The notes below the pieces were generated by a model, which searched no databases, was not told where the DNA came from, and saw only the letters and a list, made by a program, of their open reading frames with translations. DNA of 64,000 nucleotides, taken from positions 496,001 to 560,000 of the forward strand of contig CAWKOG010000016.1 in the NCBI GenBank assembly GCA_963851215.1, given 5' to 3'. Positions within the stretch are counted from its first letter, which is position 1. Every line of letters begins with the position of its first letter. Shown here one piece after another: positions 18,127 through 28,876 of this stretch. Source of the DNA: DATKFM01 sp963851215. GTDB taxonomy: Bacteria > Pseudomonadota > Alphaproteobacteria > Dongiales > Dongiaceae. Position numbers and translations under genes: made by a program.

Positions 18127-19776
18127 CTACGCCGCCTCCGACACCGCCGGCACTCTCGCCGGCTCCCGTTTCAGGTTCGTATCCGCATAGAACGCCGCCT
18201 CGTGCCGGCCGCGCTTGATGTCCTCGACGAAGGTCAGCAGGTGTACGGCGACGATGCCGATATGCACCACGTCTTCGATGCGGCCCTGACGCAATAGCGG
18301 GCCGCAGAGCTTCCAGAACTCGTTGCGCCACTCCGCGGTCACGCCTGCATGCCACAGGGTTCGGCCAATGATCTGGACACCGTGGCTGATGACAGCCCAA
18401 CTCGGCTTCGGCCGCTTGCCGATGCGGTTGCGGAATGTCGTCTTGGTCTGGTGCTCGAAGCGCTTCAGCAGCGCTTCCGGCGTATAGGCATTGGTGATCG
18501 TGTCGTACCACATGGCCATGACGTCGTCATAGGGCATGAGGAAATCCACATTCGAAGCGCGCCGCGCCGCGACAGCTTCCGGCAGCAGCCGCCCATCGCG
18601 CTTGAGGCGGTCGAACAGCGGCGTCTTCGGCAGGGCATAAAGCAGGTTGATGGTCAGCAGCGGAATATTCGACGCCTCGATGAACGTCAGGATGTTGCGG
18701 CCGGTCTGCGGCGTGTCGGTGTCCAGACCCATGATGATGCCGGACACCACTTCCATGCCGAAGCTGTTCAGGATATCCACGCCCTCGAGGATCGGCAGGC
18801 GCAGGTTCTGCTTCTTGTCCATCTGGGCCAGCGCCTCGGTCTCCGGCGTCTCGATGCCGACGAACACGGTGTGGAAGTTGGCCTCGCGCATCATGCCCAG
18901 CAGGTTCGGCATCTGCGCCATGTTCATGGTGGCCTCGCAGGCGAAGCGGATCGGATAGCCCCTGTCCTTCTGCCAGCGGATCAGATGAGGCAGCAGGTCG
19001 TGAGCCGCCTTCTTGTTGCCGACGAAATTGTCGTCGACGAAATAGACCGCGCCCTTGGCGCCGTTGGTCACGATCGCGTCCAGCTCCCGGCAGATCTGTG
19101 CCGGCGTCTTCAGCCGGGGATTGCGGCCGTAGAGGGCGGGAATGTCGCAAAACTCGCAGCGGTAGGGACAACCGGAGGAGAACTGCACCGAGCCGAGGAA
19201 GTACTTGCTCACATCGACCTGGTCGTAGGCCGGCTCCGGAAAGGCATCGAGGGCGATGCGGTCTTCCGTGCGGAAGACGATCTGGCTCGGCGGGCGCACC
19301 GGCTGGTCGTCGATATAGGCGAGGATGGCGTCGGTGGCATCGCCCAGCTCGCCCAGATGCAGCAGGTCCACGTCGGGATAATATTCCGGGCAGGCGGAGA
19401 CCGACGGCCCGCCCAGCACCGTCAGCTTGCCGGCGCGATGGGCGCGGCGGTTGATCCCGTCGATGAACGGCCGCTGCACATGCATGCCGCTGATGAACAC
19501 CGCATCGGCCCAGGCGAAATCGGCGGCATCCGCCGGACCCATATTCTCGTCGATGAAGCGCACGTCCCATTCCGCCGGCATATAGGCGGCAATCAACAGC
19601 AGGCCTTGGGGTGGCATGAAGCCGCGCACGCCGGGCATCAGCTTATAGGCATGCTGGAATGTGCCGAAGGACGGCGCGTATTCGGGAAAGACACAGAGGA
19701 TATTGCGGCGATGGCGGGCGCGGTAGCGGCTCCGGCCGCTCGCGGCGGCCATGGGAGACTCCAGCATGACATTCAT
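18127..19776 (-). CDS. B12-binding radical SAM protein (DUF4070 type), possible hopanoid methylase
   Basis: 549 residues. The N-terminal ~190 resemble a cobalamin-binding Rossmann domain (GPADAADFAWADAVFISG, VLGGPSVSACPEYYPDVD). The 4Fe-4S radical SAM motif CPYRCEFC lies at about residues 202-209 and continues DIPALYGRNPRLKTP. YFVDDNFVGNK and VFVGIETPE follow, typical of class B methylases with a C-terminal DUF4070 extension. Hopanoid C-2 methylase HpnP belongs to this broader group, but no hpn cluster is nearby, so only the class is secure. Translation probably starts at ATG 19776; ATG 19752 is an alternative. Confidence 0.75.
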   Translation of the reverse strand: MNVMLESPMAAASGRSRYRARHRRNILCVFPEYAPSFGTFQHAYKLMPGVRGFMPPQGLLLIAAYMPAEWDVRFIDENMGPADAADFAWADAVFISGMHVQRPFIDGINRRAHRAGKLTVLGGPSVSACPEYYPDVDLLHLGELGDATDAILAYIDDQPVRPPSQIVFRTEDRIALDAFPEPAYDQVDVSKYFLGSVQFSSGCPYRCEFCDIPALYGRNPRLKTPAQICRELDAIVTNGAKGAVYFVDDNFVGNKKAAHDLLPHLIRWQKDRGYPIRFACEATMNMAQMPNLLGMMREANFHTVFVGIETPETEALAQMDKKQNLRLPILEGVDILNSFGMEVVSGIIMGLDTDTPQTGRNILTFIEASNIPLLTINLLYALPKTPLFDRLKRDGRLLPEAVAARRASNVDFLMPYDDVMAMWYDTITNAYTPEALLKRFEHQTKTTFRNRIGKRPKPSWAVISHGVQIIGRTLWHAGVTAEWRNEFWKLCGPLLRQGRIEDVVHIGIVAVHLLTFVEDIKRGRHEAAFYADTNLKREPARVPAVSEAA

Positions 19777-20268
19777 CGGCTAAAACCCGTCTGCAGTCCT
19801 ATACATATCAGCAACATAGAGTGAGGGCTAAATCCCCGCTACGGATAAAATGCCGGACCGGGCCAGAGGTTCCCGCAAAATGCCACAAGACTGTCTAAAG
19901 TTTCAGGTTTGGTACATCAGGCCAATCGCCGATTGACGGGGCTGGAGCCAATCCCTACCTTGGCCGCCATGGATAGCTGCATCACGAAACGGGCCGCGCT
20001 GCGACTTTAGCGCCCGGCGTCCCAGGACGCCGGGAGTTGCGTCGTTTCGCCGAACCCAAATCGTGGTGTCCCAAATGCCCGCATGTCGCTGTCCATCTTC
20101 CGAACATTCAATCCTAGCCCATTGCGCGCCATTCCCTGCCGCGCCATTCGCTTGCCTCGCCCTGCTGCGACTTAGGGGCGGCCGCCGGTTCTGACTGACG
20201 GCCTCCTGATCACGCCCCTTATCGAAATTGATGCGCCCGATCGCGGCGCCCCCAGCAGGAGACAGACC
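19777..20268. other. 492-bp divergent intergenic region with a hairpin
   Basis: This separates the radical SAM gene from leuA. It contains a perfect 10-bp hairpin at 20013-20034 (CCCGGCGTCC-CA-GGACGCCGGG) and a weaker AGGGGCG/CGCCCCT pair near 20173-20220. No leucine-rich leader peptide or U-tract was found, so attenuation of leuA is not supported. No convincing gene lies in it. Confidence 0.45.
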
Positions 20269-21951
<1,683 letters not shown>

Positions 21952-21982
21952 GTTGGCAGGCCAACGCGTTGGACGGGGCCTT

Positions 21983-22088
21983 CTGTAGGGGCGACCTGCG
22001 GTCGCCCGCGACAGCGGTTCTGTTTTTCGGGGTCGTGCCGCGACGGTTTTGCAACGGATGGACGGGCGACCGCAGGTCGCCCCTACAG
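21983..22088. repeat. Inverted pair of the dispersed GGGGCGACC palindrome
   Basis: The 25-base arms CTGTAGGGGCGACCTGCGGT+CGCCC (21983-22007) and its exact reverse complement (22064-22088) enclose 56 bases. Each arm is itself largely palindromic and matches the copy at 7630. The unit fills the leuA to DUF3137 intergenic space and could form a large cruciform or RNA hairpin. Confidence 0.8.
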
Positions 22089-22175
22089 TTGCGTTGCAAC
22101 GCGTGATCCGCGCGCTGTGGAGGTCCCGGGAGAATCGGCCTATCCTATCGTTCCCGATTCGAATTGCAGCGCATC

Positions 22176-23153
22176 ATGGCAGGGCCCGACACATCTTCCG
22201 ATATCGCCACTCCACCGCGGCCGGAGTTCCTCAAGCTGGGCGAGCTCTATGCCCAGGAGATCGGGCCATGGCTGGAGAGCCAGGAGGGGCGGCGGCGAAA
22301 GGCGCAACTTTTGCGCCTGATCATCATGGGCGGCGGCTTCGCCGGACTGGCGCTGTTTGTCTATCTCGTCGCGACCCGCGACTGGGGCGATGGCTGGTTC
22401 ATTGCGGCGTTCTTCGCCGCTTTTGCCATCTTCGTCGCCGGCAATGTCCCGCTGATGAAACTTGCCGCCGATGTGAAAAACGAAGTCATGGGCAAGCTGG
22501 CGGCGCATTTCGGCTTCACCTACGACCCGAAGCCAGCCTCTTCGGATATGCCAAAATTCGACGACCTGGGCCTCATGCCCACTCACAGCGGCACCAGCTT
22601 CGAGGATGGGCTCAGCGGCGAGATCAAGGGCGTGCCGTTCCGGATGACGGAGGCGCATCTGACGAAACGCACGGGCACCGGCAAGAACAAAAAGACCGTC
22701 ACCGTGTTCCGCGGCCTGCTGCTGTCCGTTCCCTCCGGCCGGCCGGCGGATGAGCGATCGGCGTTCTGCTCCAGGGATGCCGAAGCTCAACTCGATGTCG
22801 ACACGATTTCCGCCGTCGATATGGGCGATCCGGATTTCGATGCCGCCTTCAAGGTCCACGCGTCCGATCTGCAAACCGCGCGCCGCTTGTTCGGTTCGCG
22901 CGCAAGGCAGGCCCTGCAAAAACTGGCGGCGCGGAGCGACGTGGAGAACCTGCGCGGCGGCTTCATCGAAGGCGACCTGATCATTGCCATCGCCCGCGGC
23001 GACAACAGCTTCGAGGTGACCGGGCTCGGGCAGCGCCTGGCCGATCCCGGCCGGGTCCAGGCCATGGTTGAGCAATTCGCAATTCTGTTCGATGTTGTGG
23101 ACGAATTCGGCCTGCAGCCGCCGGCCACCGGGGAGAAGCCCGCCGATGCCTGA
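22176..23153 (+). CDS. DUF3137 membrane protein
   Basis: 325 residues from ATG 22176 (an in-frame ATG at 22164 is also possible). Two adjacent membrane helices (about residues 48-66 and 74-92) are followed by a soluble domain with FRMTEAHLTKRTGTGKNKKT and VFRGLLLSVP, features of the DUF3137 family. The rest is cytoplasmic and likely folds as a beta sandwich. The 3' end overlaps the start of amn by 8 bp, so the two genes are co-translated. Function is unknown. Confidence 0.7.
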   Translation: MAGPDTSSDIATPPRPEFLKLGELYAQEIGPWLESQEGRRRKAQLLRLIIMGGGFAGLALFVYLVATRDWGDGWFIAAFFAAFAIFVAGNVPLMKLAADVKNEVMGKLAAHFGFTYDPKPASSDMPKFDDLGLMPTHSGTSFEDGLSGEIKGVPFRMTEAHLTKRTGTGKNKKTVTVFRGLLLSVPSGRPADERSAFCSRDAEAQLDVDTISAVDMGDPDFDAAFKVHASDLQTARRLFGSRARQALQKLAARSDVENLRGGFIEGDLIIAIARGDNSFEVTGLGQRLADPGRVQAMVEQFAILFDVVDEFGLQPPATGEKPADA

Positions 23154-24618
23154 CACCGGACATACGCATGTCCGCGACCTGAAGCCTTACCGCGACGTCG
23201 ACGCCGCGCTGAAGGCCATCGGGGAGATCTATGAGAAATCGCGGCAATGCGTACGCGACCGCTTCGAGAAATTCCTCTCCGGCGCCCATGACGGCGAGCC
23301 GGCTACGGACGGCTGCTACCCCTATCTCGGCGTCACCGTCGGCATCAACGATCTGCTGGCGGATGGGCGGCCGTCCTATGGCAGCCTGCCCTATGCCGGC
23401 ACCTATGGCACCACGCTCACCCGCCCCGATCTGTTCGCCGACTACTACCGGGAACAGATCGAGCTGCTGTTGAAGTACCACGCCGTGCCCGTGCAGATCG
23501 GCGTCAGCGACCGGCGCATGCCCTTGCCCTTCGTCATCGAACAGGCCACCTCGCGGTTGACGCCGGATCTGCTGCCGCGGCTGGAAGCGGTGTTCGCCAT
23601 GCCCAACCTGAGCTCGATCGACGATCAGGTGGCGAACGGCACCTTCGCGCCTATCAGCGGCGAGCCGCTGCCGCTGGCTTTGTTCAGCGCCGAGCGTGTC
23701 GACTTCGCCCTGCAGCGGCTGTACCACTACACCGGCACCGATGCCGAGCATTTCCAGCGCTTCGTGCTGTTCACCAACTATCAGCGCTACGTCAACGAAT
23801 TCGTCGCCTATGGCAAGGCGCAGATGCGCGACGGCGGCGAGTACGAGACGTTCGTGCAGCCGGGCAACGTGATCATCCCCAACGCCAAGCAGAGCGACAA
23901 GACGGCGAGCGGCACGCTGCCGGCCCATCTGCCGCAGATGCCGGCCTATCACCTGACGCGACCGGACCGGCTGGGCATCACCATGGTCAATATCGGCGTC
24001 GGGCCCTCCAACGCCAAGACCATCACCGATCACCTGGCCGTGCTGCGGCCCCATTGCTGGCTGATGATCGGCCATTGCGGCGGCCTGCGGCGCTCGCAGA
24101 AGCTCGGCGACTATGCGCTGGCCCACGCCTATATCCGCGAGGACCATGTGCTGGACCAGGACCTGCCGCTCTGGGTGCCGGTGCCGCCGATCGCCGAGAT
24201 CCAGGTGGCGCTGCAGGAGGCGGTGGCGCGCATCACCGGCCTGCGCGGCCAGGATCTGAAGACCCGCATGCGCACGGGTACCGTGGCCACCACGGCCAAC
24301 CGCAATTGGGAACTGCGCTACAACGAGCTCTATCGACGCTTCAGCCAGTCGCGCGCCATCGCCATCGACATGGAGAGCGCCACCATCGCCGCCAACGGCT
24401 TCCGCCTGCGCGTCCCCTATGGCACGCTGCTCTGCGTCTCCGACAAGCCGCTCCATGGCGAGATCAAGCTGTCGTCGATGGCCAACGCTTTCTACCGCAA
24501 GAGCGTGCAGCAGCATCTGCAGATCGGCATCGAGGCCATCAACATCCTGCGCGGCCAGGGCGTCGAACAGCTCCACTCCCGCAAACTGCGCAGCTTTGAC
24601 GAGCCAGGGTTCAGGTAG
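23146..24618 (+). CDS. amn: AMP nucleosidase
   Basis: 490 residues from ATG 23146, chosen because it overlaps the upstream stop and matches the family's N-terminus. It hydrolyses AMP to adenine and ribose 5-phosphate, adjusting adenylate pools. An AMP_N domain fills about residues 8-165 (YLGVTVGINDLL, YAGTYGTTLTRPDL), and a nucleoside phosphorylase-like catalytic domain about 270-480 (NIGVGPSNAKTI, MIGHCGGLR, AIDMESATIAANGF with the ribose-binding Glu, VSDKPLHGE with the purine-site Asp). The tail RSFDEPGFR is duplicated at 30734. Confidence 0.95.
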   Translation: MPDTGHTHVRDLKPYRDVDAALKAIGEIYEKSRQCVRDRFEKFLSGAHDGEPATDGCYPYLGVTVGINDLLADGRPSYGSLPYAGTYGTTLTRPDLFADYYREQIELLLKYHAVPVQIGVSDRRMPLPFVIEQATSRLTPDLLPRLEAVFAMPNLSSIDDQVANGTFAPISGEPLPLALFSAERVDFALQRLYHYTGTDAEHFQRFVLFTNYQRYVNEFVAYGKAQMRDGGEYETFVQPGNVIIPNAKQSDKTASGTLPAHLPQMPAYHLTRPDRLGITMVNIGVGPSNAKTITDHLAVLRPHCWLMIGHCGGLRRSQKLGDYALAHAYIREDHVLDQDLPLWVPVPPIAEIQVALQEAVARITGLRGQDLKTRMRTGTVATTANRNWELRYNELYRRFSQSRAIAIDMESATIAANGFRLRVPYGTLLCVSDKPLHGEIKLSSMANAFYRKSVQQHLQIGIEAINILRGQGVEQLHSRKLRSFDEPGFR

Positions 24619-24632
24619 AGATGGCTGACGCG
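24588..24632 (+). repeat. Direct repeat: amn 3' end, left copy
   Basis: These 45 bases, encoding the last residues and stop of amn plus 14 bases beyond, recur at 30734-30778 with four mismatches. The two copies bracket the Mla/Mce-like operon. Confidence 0.8.
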
Positions 24633-25009
24633 GCCTCCGCGGCTCGTAGCGAATAATCGCCGATCCGCAGCCCCTGCGTGTGGCAGTCGCCCGCAGCCGA
24701 CGAAGAGCAAGTCAATCTCCTAATGATTGTCCAAAGCCGCTGCCCTTCATCGGCATGCAGCGCTTTGACGTTTCCGCATTCATGGTTGCCGCAGTCCGGA
24801 GATCCCGAGCCGGCCAACACGACAAACTTTCTTGATGCCTGGGAATACTCCCGACGGATCAAAAAGGCGTCCCGTGAGTTAGTACCACAGGCTCGCCACA
24901 TCTGTTGCGAGGAGATTTGCCATCTCATGTGCATAAGCATGTGCAATCCGGCTGTTTTATTAGAACGCGTGCGGGGTTTGGTGCTGGGAACTGAAGGTCG
25001 GAGGCGTGT
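24619..25009. other. 391-bp intergenic region upstream of the Mla-like operon
   Basis: No convincing gene is visible; the one sizeable open frame (24678-25013) has an atypical Cys-rich composition and no ribosome site. A direct repeat CATGTGCA occurs at 24926-24933 and 24938-24945, 12 bases apart, about one helical turn. This is a possible activator or repressor site ahead of the operon. GGAGG at 25000-25004 is the ribosome site of the next gene. Confidence 0.4.
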
Positions 25010-27334
25010 TTGACGATCAGCGCTCAGGTAATTGACACCAGCGTAGACCCCCTCAGCGAGCGACGGCGCAAACGCCAAGGCTTTCTGCGGATCGGCTTCC
25101 CCATCGCCGGGGTCGTCTTGTTGATCGCGGCGATCCTGGGCATCGCCCTCTACTCCGAGCGGGCAAATCGCCGCGATGCGCTGACGTTGTCGCAGGAACT
25201 TTTGACGGCTCTCGATGACCGCATCGCCCAAGCGGTGTCGTCCTACCTCGATCCGGCGGCGCGTGCCGTGGCAGTGGCGCGCGACGTCGTCACGGGAGGC
25301 TCGATCATGAATCGCCTCCCGGCGATTGAATCCGTGGGCAGCAGCCTGCTGCGGGAAACGCCGCAGCTCGCCATCCTCAGCTTCGCCGACGAGGCTGGTA
25401 ACTACATCATGGTCCGGACCGGCGAGGCCGGTGGAACAGACATCAAGATCATTGCGAATGATCCCGGACCGCGGCGCGTCACCTGGATTCACCGCAATGC
25501 CGATGGCGTAGAGACCGGTCGGAACGAGGATCCGGCCGATAAATTCGATCCGCGCACCCGGCCCTGGTTCACGGGCGCCGCTGAAAGCGACGGCATGTTC
25601 TGGACCGGGGTCTATATCTTCTTCACCGATGAGAAGCCTGGCCTGACCGCTGCAACTCGGTTTCGGGCTCCGGACGGCCGGCTGCAGGTTGTCGGCGCCG
25701 ACATCACGCTGGAGGATCTCTCGCAATTCCTGGCCTCGATCGAAATCGGAGCGACGGGAAGAGCAATCATCATGGACGCATCCGGCAAGGCCATCGCAAC
25801 GCCGAAAGGCAGCGACGTCGTGCGGAAAGATGCGGCCGGAGAACTCATCACGGCCCACATTCATGAGCTTGGCGATCCCGCCCTGACGGCGGCTTATGAC
25901 CGCTTTCGCATCGAAGGCCATGGCCGGCGCGTAGTTGATGCAGGGACTCGGCGGTACATCACAGCCGCGACGGCGTTGCCCACCGCCGGCCGCGACTGGT
26001 CCGTGCTTGTGGTCGTGCCGGAGGACGAGCTGGTCGGCTTCGTGGCCAGCAACAACCGGGATGCGATGCTGATGTCGGCAGCCGTCATCGGGATCGCCGT
26101 GCTGCTCGCCGTGCTGCTCGTGCATCAGGGATTGCGCGCCGACAAAACGGTGCGGCTGCTGCGCGACCGCCAACGCGCCATCGATCGGCAGAGCGAGGCA
26201 TTCGCCACCCTTGCCGCTGATGCCGAACTTTTCGATTCCTCGCGGCATGAACCGCCGCGGGCGCTGACGGAGACGCTGGCTGACGTCACTCGCGCCCGCC
26301 GGTGCAGCATCTGGCGGCTGGACGAGGCCGGGCGCGTCCTGTGCTGCGAAGACAGTTTCGAGCGCGATGGCCACGGTCACGTGGACGGATTGGAGCTGCA
26401 TAGAGCGGAGCTGCCAAATTTCTTCATCCACCTGCATGACGGGGAGGAGCTGGATGTGAACAATGCGGCGGCCGACCGGCGCACCGCCGAGTTCGAGCGC
26501 GTGGTCATGCGGCCTCTGGGCACCCGGTCGCTGTTCGTCGTTCCGGTCAAGCATGCGGATCGCGTGGCCGGCGCGGTGGCGCTGGAAGATACGCCAAGCC
26601 TGGCGGAAGCACGCGAATTCGTCCGCGCGGTGGCTCACATGGTGGCGCTGCGTATCGCCGAGGCGCCGGCAGAAGGCCCGGCCGGCAATTCTGCCCCTGA
26701 CAGGCCGGCAATCGCCCCGGTACCGGAAGTAAAACGCAGCTACACCGCCGAATTGGCCAGTCGCGGCATCGATCCGGCGGCCATCGAGGGTGAAGTCTAC
26801 TCGAATGTTGCCGTCATGGTGGTGCACCTCGTTGATCCCGTGGCCTTGTCGATCCGGGCGGCATCCGCAGAGAATTCGATCTCCGATCAGATCGCCTGTA
26901 CCCTGCAGCAGATCGCCCGCAAGCGGGATGTCCCCTACCTGAAGATTGTCGGCCAGGACATCATCGGCGCCGCCGGTTTCGATACGCCGGATACCGCGGC
27001 CGCGCTGCTCATTGCCGATGTCGCGCTGGCGATCCGCGATCACTGCCTCGAGCTGTTCGAGGACAGCGATCACCGGCAGGAATTCCGCATCGGAATCGAC
27101 TGCGGGCCGGCAATCGGCAGTGAAGTCGGCAGGGAACCTCGCCTGTTCAATCTGTGGGGCGAAGCGGTGCGGTCGTCCGGACACATGGCAGCGACAGGAT
27201 TGCCGGGCACGGTGCAGGTCACCGAGGCCGCATACCAGCGGCTGCGCCACGACTTCTTGTTCCGGCCCCGCGGCGCCTTTTACCTGCCCCAGGTCGGCGA
27301 GGCCCGCACTTTCATTCTGGTGGGGCGGCGATGA
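25010..27334 (+). CDS. Cache-GAF sensor with degenerate class III cyclase domain
   Basis: 774 residues from TTG 25010, chosen because GGAGG lies 5 bases upstream. Helix 1 is at about 26-48, a periplasmic Cache-type sensor at 50-345 (DPRTRPWFTGAAES, GADITLEDLSQFL), helix 2 at about 352-373, GAF at 400-550 and a cyclase-homology domain at 595-765. In that last domain the first metal Asp is His (VMVVHLVD), the second metal position reads KIVGQD, and the Asn/Arg catalytic pair is replaced in WGEAVRSSGHM. It is therefore probably a catalytically dead cyclase acting as a sensor or scaffold. Its stop overlaps the MlaE-like start (ATGA). Confidence 0.75.
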   Translation: MTISAQVIDTSVDPLSERRRKRQGFLRIGFPIAGVVLLIAAILGIALYSERANRRDALTLSQELLTALDDRIAQAVSSYLDPAARAVAVARDVVTGGSIMNRLPAIESVGSSLLRETPQLAILSFADEAGNYIMVRTGEAGGTDIKIIANDPGPRRVTWIHRNADGVETGRNEDPADKFDPRTRPWFTGAAESDGMFWTGVYIFFTDEKPGLTAATRFRAPDGRLQVVGADITLEDLSQFLASIEIGATGRAIIMDASGKAIATPKGSDVVRKDAAGELITAHIHELGDPALTAAYDRFRIEGHGRRVVDAGTRRYITAATALPTAGRDWSVLVVVPEDELVGFVASNNRDAMLMSAAVIGIAVLLAVLLVHQGLRADKTVRLLRDRQRAIDRQSEAFATLAADAELFDSSRHEPPRALTETLADVTRARRCSIWRLDEAGRVLCCEDSFERDGHGHVDGLELHRAELPNFFIHLHDGEELDVNNAAADRRTAEFERVVMRPLGTRSLFVVPVKHADRVAGAVALEDTPSLAEAREFVRAVAHMVALRIAEAPAEGPAGNSAPDRPAIAPVPEVKRSYTAELASRGIDPAAIEGEVYSNVAVMVVHLVDPVALSIRAASAENSISDQIACTLQQIARKRDVPYLKIVGQDIIGAAGFDTPDTAAALLIADVALAIRDHCLELFEDSDHRQEFRIGIDCGPAIGSEVGREPRLFNLWGEAVRSSGHMAATGLPGTVQVTEAAYQRLRHDFLFRPRGAFYLPQVGEARTFILVGRR

Positions 27335-28173
27335 GCGATCAGGCTGCAACGGGGACACTGCCGTCGCCCACGCCCTCCGTTAAGGGCCGGGTTCTGCGCC
27401 TTCTGGCGGGCATCGGCCGAGAGACGCGTGGACGAGCCCAATTCATGCTGTTTCTCGCCTCGTTGGCGTGGGGCGTTGTGCGATCGGCGCCTCGACCGGG
27501 CACTTGGCGGCGCACTGTCCGCTTCGAATTCCGCCGGGCATTGCGCCAGGCGATCGCCGGGGCCTTATCGACGGTTCTCATCACCGCAGCGTTGATCGGA
27601 TTCCTGATGGTCTACCAGGCGCTCTATTGGCTTGGAGCCGCAGGGCAAGAGGGCCTGATCGGATCCATTCTGGTGACCATCCTGGTGCGCGAGGTCGCCC
27701 CCGTCCTGATCGGCCTGATCCTGCTGGGCCGCAGCGGCACGGTCGTCCTATCTGAGATCGGCAGGCTCGGCATTGGCGGACAGGTTCATGCGCTCGAAGC
27801 GCAGGGTCTCGATACCTTCCATCTGCTCATCCTGCCGCGCGCTTGTGCTTTCGCGATCGCATCGTTTTCCTTGGGCATCCTGTTCCTGCTGGCGACGCTG
27901 GTGGCCGGTTTCGTCGCTGGCAGCCTGCTGGATGCCGTCAATATGTCGATCTGGTCGTTCTTCGACAGGGTCCTTCTTGCGCTGCATGTCCGCGATTTCG
28001 TCATCGTGCCGGCGAAGCTGATCGTGATGGGATTGCTGGTCGCCCTGACCACCTGCGTCACGGCCCTCACGGCCAGCCCGAGCGACGACATCGCCAGCCT
28101 GCTGCCGCGCGGGTTCATGCGCGGCGTCCTGCTGATCCTGATCGCCAGCCTGGCGCTGAGCCTGGTGGCCTGA
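27331..28173 (+). CDS. MlaE-type ABC transporter permease
   Basis: 280 residues with a long polar N-terminus and about five membrane helices. It carries the MlaE/YrbE family signature: LVREVAPVLIGLILLGRSG followed by TVVLSEIGRLGIGGQVHALE, and ending PRGFMRGVLLILIASL. MlaE proteins form the dimeric inner-membrane channel of phospholipid or sterol transport complexes together with MlaF (ATPase) and MlaD. The upstream gene overlaps by 4 bp, and the ATPase-like gene begins 2 bp after the stop, so this is one operon. Confidence 0.85.
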   Translation: MSDQAATGTLPSPTPSVKGRVLRLLAGIGRETRGRAQFMLFLASLAWGVVRSAPRPGTWRRTVRFEFRRALRQAIAGALSTVLITAALIGFLMVYQALYWLGAAGQEGLIGSILVTILVREVAPVLIGLILLGRSGTVVLSEIGRLGIGGQVHALEAQGLDTFHLLILPRACAFAIASFSLGILFLLATLVAGFVAGSLLDAVNMSIWSFFDRVLLALHVRDFVIVPAKLIVMGLLVALTTCVTALTASPSDDIASLLPRGFMRGVLLILIASLALSLVA

Positions 28174-28175
28174 CC

Positions 28176-28876
28176 ATGGCATCCTCCAAACCCGTTCTGG
28201 ACGTGTCGGATGCGGTACCGCTGCGTAACCTTGACGAACCTGGAATGGCGCCGGTTTCGCTGCAGTCTCATGCCGGGGGAACTTGCCCTTATCGAAACCA
28301 ACGACCCGCGTCTCGCGGCTCGCTTTGCCGACCTGTGCTGCGGCTTGGTCAAGCTGGCGGAGGGGAACGTCACATTTCTCGGCTGCGACTGGACGGCAAT
28401 GACGCAGGAATATGCGACGGCTCTCCGCGGGCGGATTGGCCGCGTCTTCGCCGAAGGCGGCTGGATCGAGTTTGTCGACATCGCCACCAATATCTTCCTT
28501 CCGCAGTTGCATCATACACGGCGCGACGCTAGGCGACGTCCGCGAGGAGGCGGCGAAACTCGCCTGCCGCTTCGGCCTCCCTGGCTTGCCCATTGGCAAT
28601 CCGCGCGACCTCTCCACGTTGGACCTCGCCCGCTCCGCCTGCATCCGGGCCTTTCTCGGCGAGCCTGCACTGCTGTTGCTGGAGAGTCCGCTGCAAGGCC
28701 GTTTCGCCGATTTGATGGTGCCGCTGCTAGAAGCCCTGACATCGGCGCGTCAGAACGGGGCGGCGGCGATCTGGTTGAGCAGCAGCGATCTGGTGTGGCG
28801 CGACCGCTCGATTCCCGTCAAGCATCGGCTCCGGCTGCGCGAGTACGGGCTGATACCGGCAAGGCGGGCGGCATGA
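28176..28876 (+). CDS. MlaF-like ABC ATPase, degenerate (two frame breaks)
   Basis: It reads MASSKPVLDVSDAV from ATG 28176, then continues in two successive frames. The breaks are near 28260-28268 and at about 28519, where one extra C would be removed to give HHTGATLGDVREE. The total is 3n+2, about 233 residues. The fold order is ABC-like, but the usual Walker A GxxGxGKS/T is replaced by ETNDPRLAARFADL, the signature LSGGQ by LSTLDLARS, and Walker B by LLLLESP. Even allowing for the frame errors these motifs lie inside intact stretches, so ATP hydrolysis is doubtful. The last codon overlaps the MlaD start. Confidence 0.65.

Noticed and set aside
20083..20230. Leucine attenuator or T-box upstream of leuA
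   Set aside because: A short frame ending at about 20173 has no run of Leu codons, and the hairpins near it lack a U-tract.
22981..24576. A 531-residue minus-strand frame across amn
   Set aside because: It is the antisense of a well-recognised gene with no domain of its own.
24611..27358. A 915-residue open frame on the minus strand
   Set aside because: It runs opposite to the Cache-GAF cyclase-like gene and the end of amn. In GC-rich DNA the third-position bias opens such frames; its His/Arg/Gly/Asp-rich composition and lack of a known domain mark it as a shadow.
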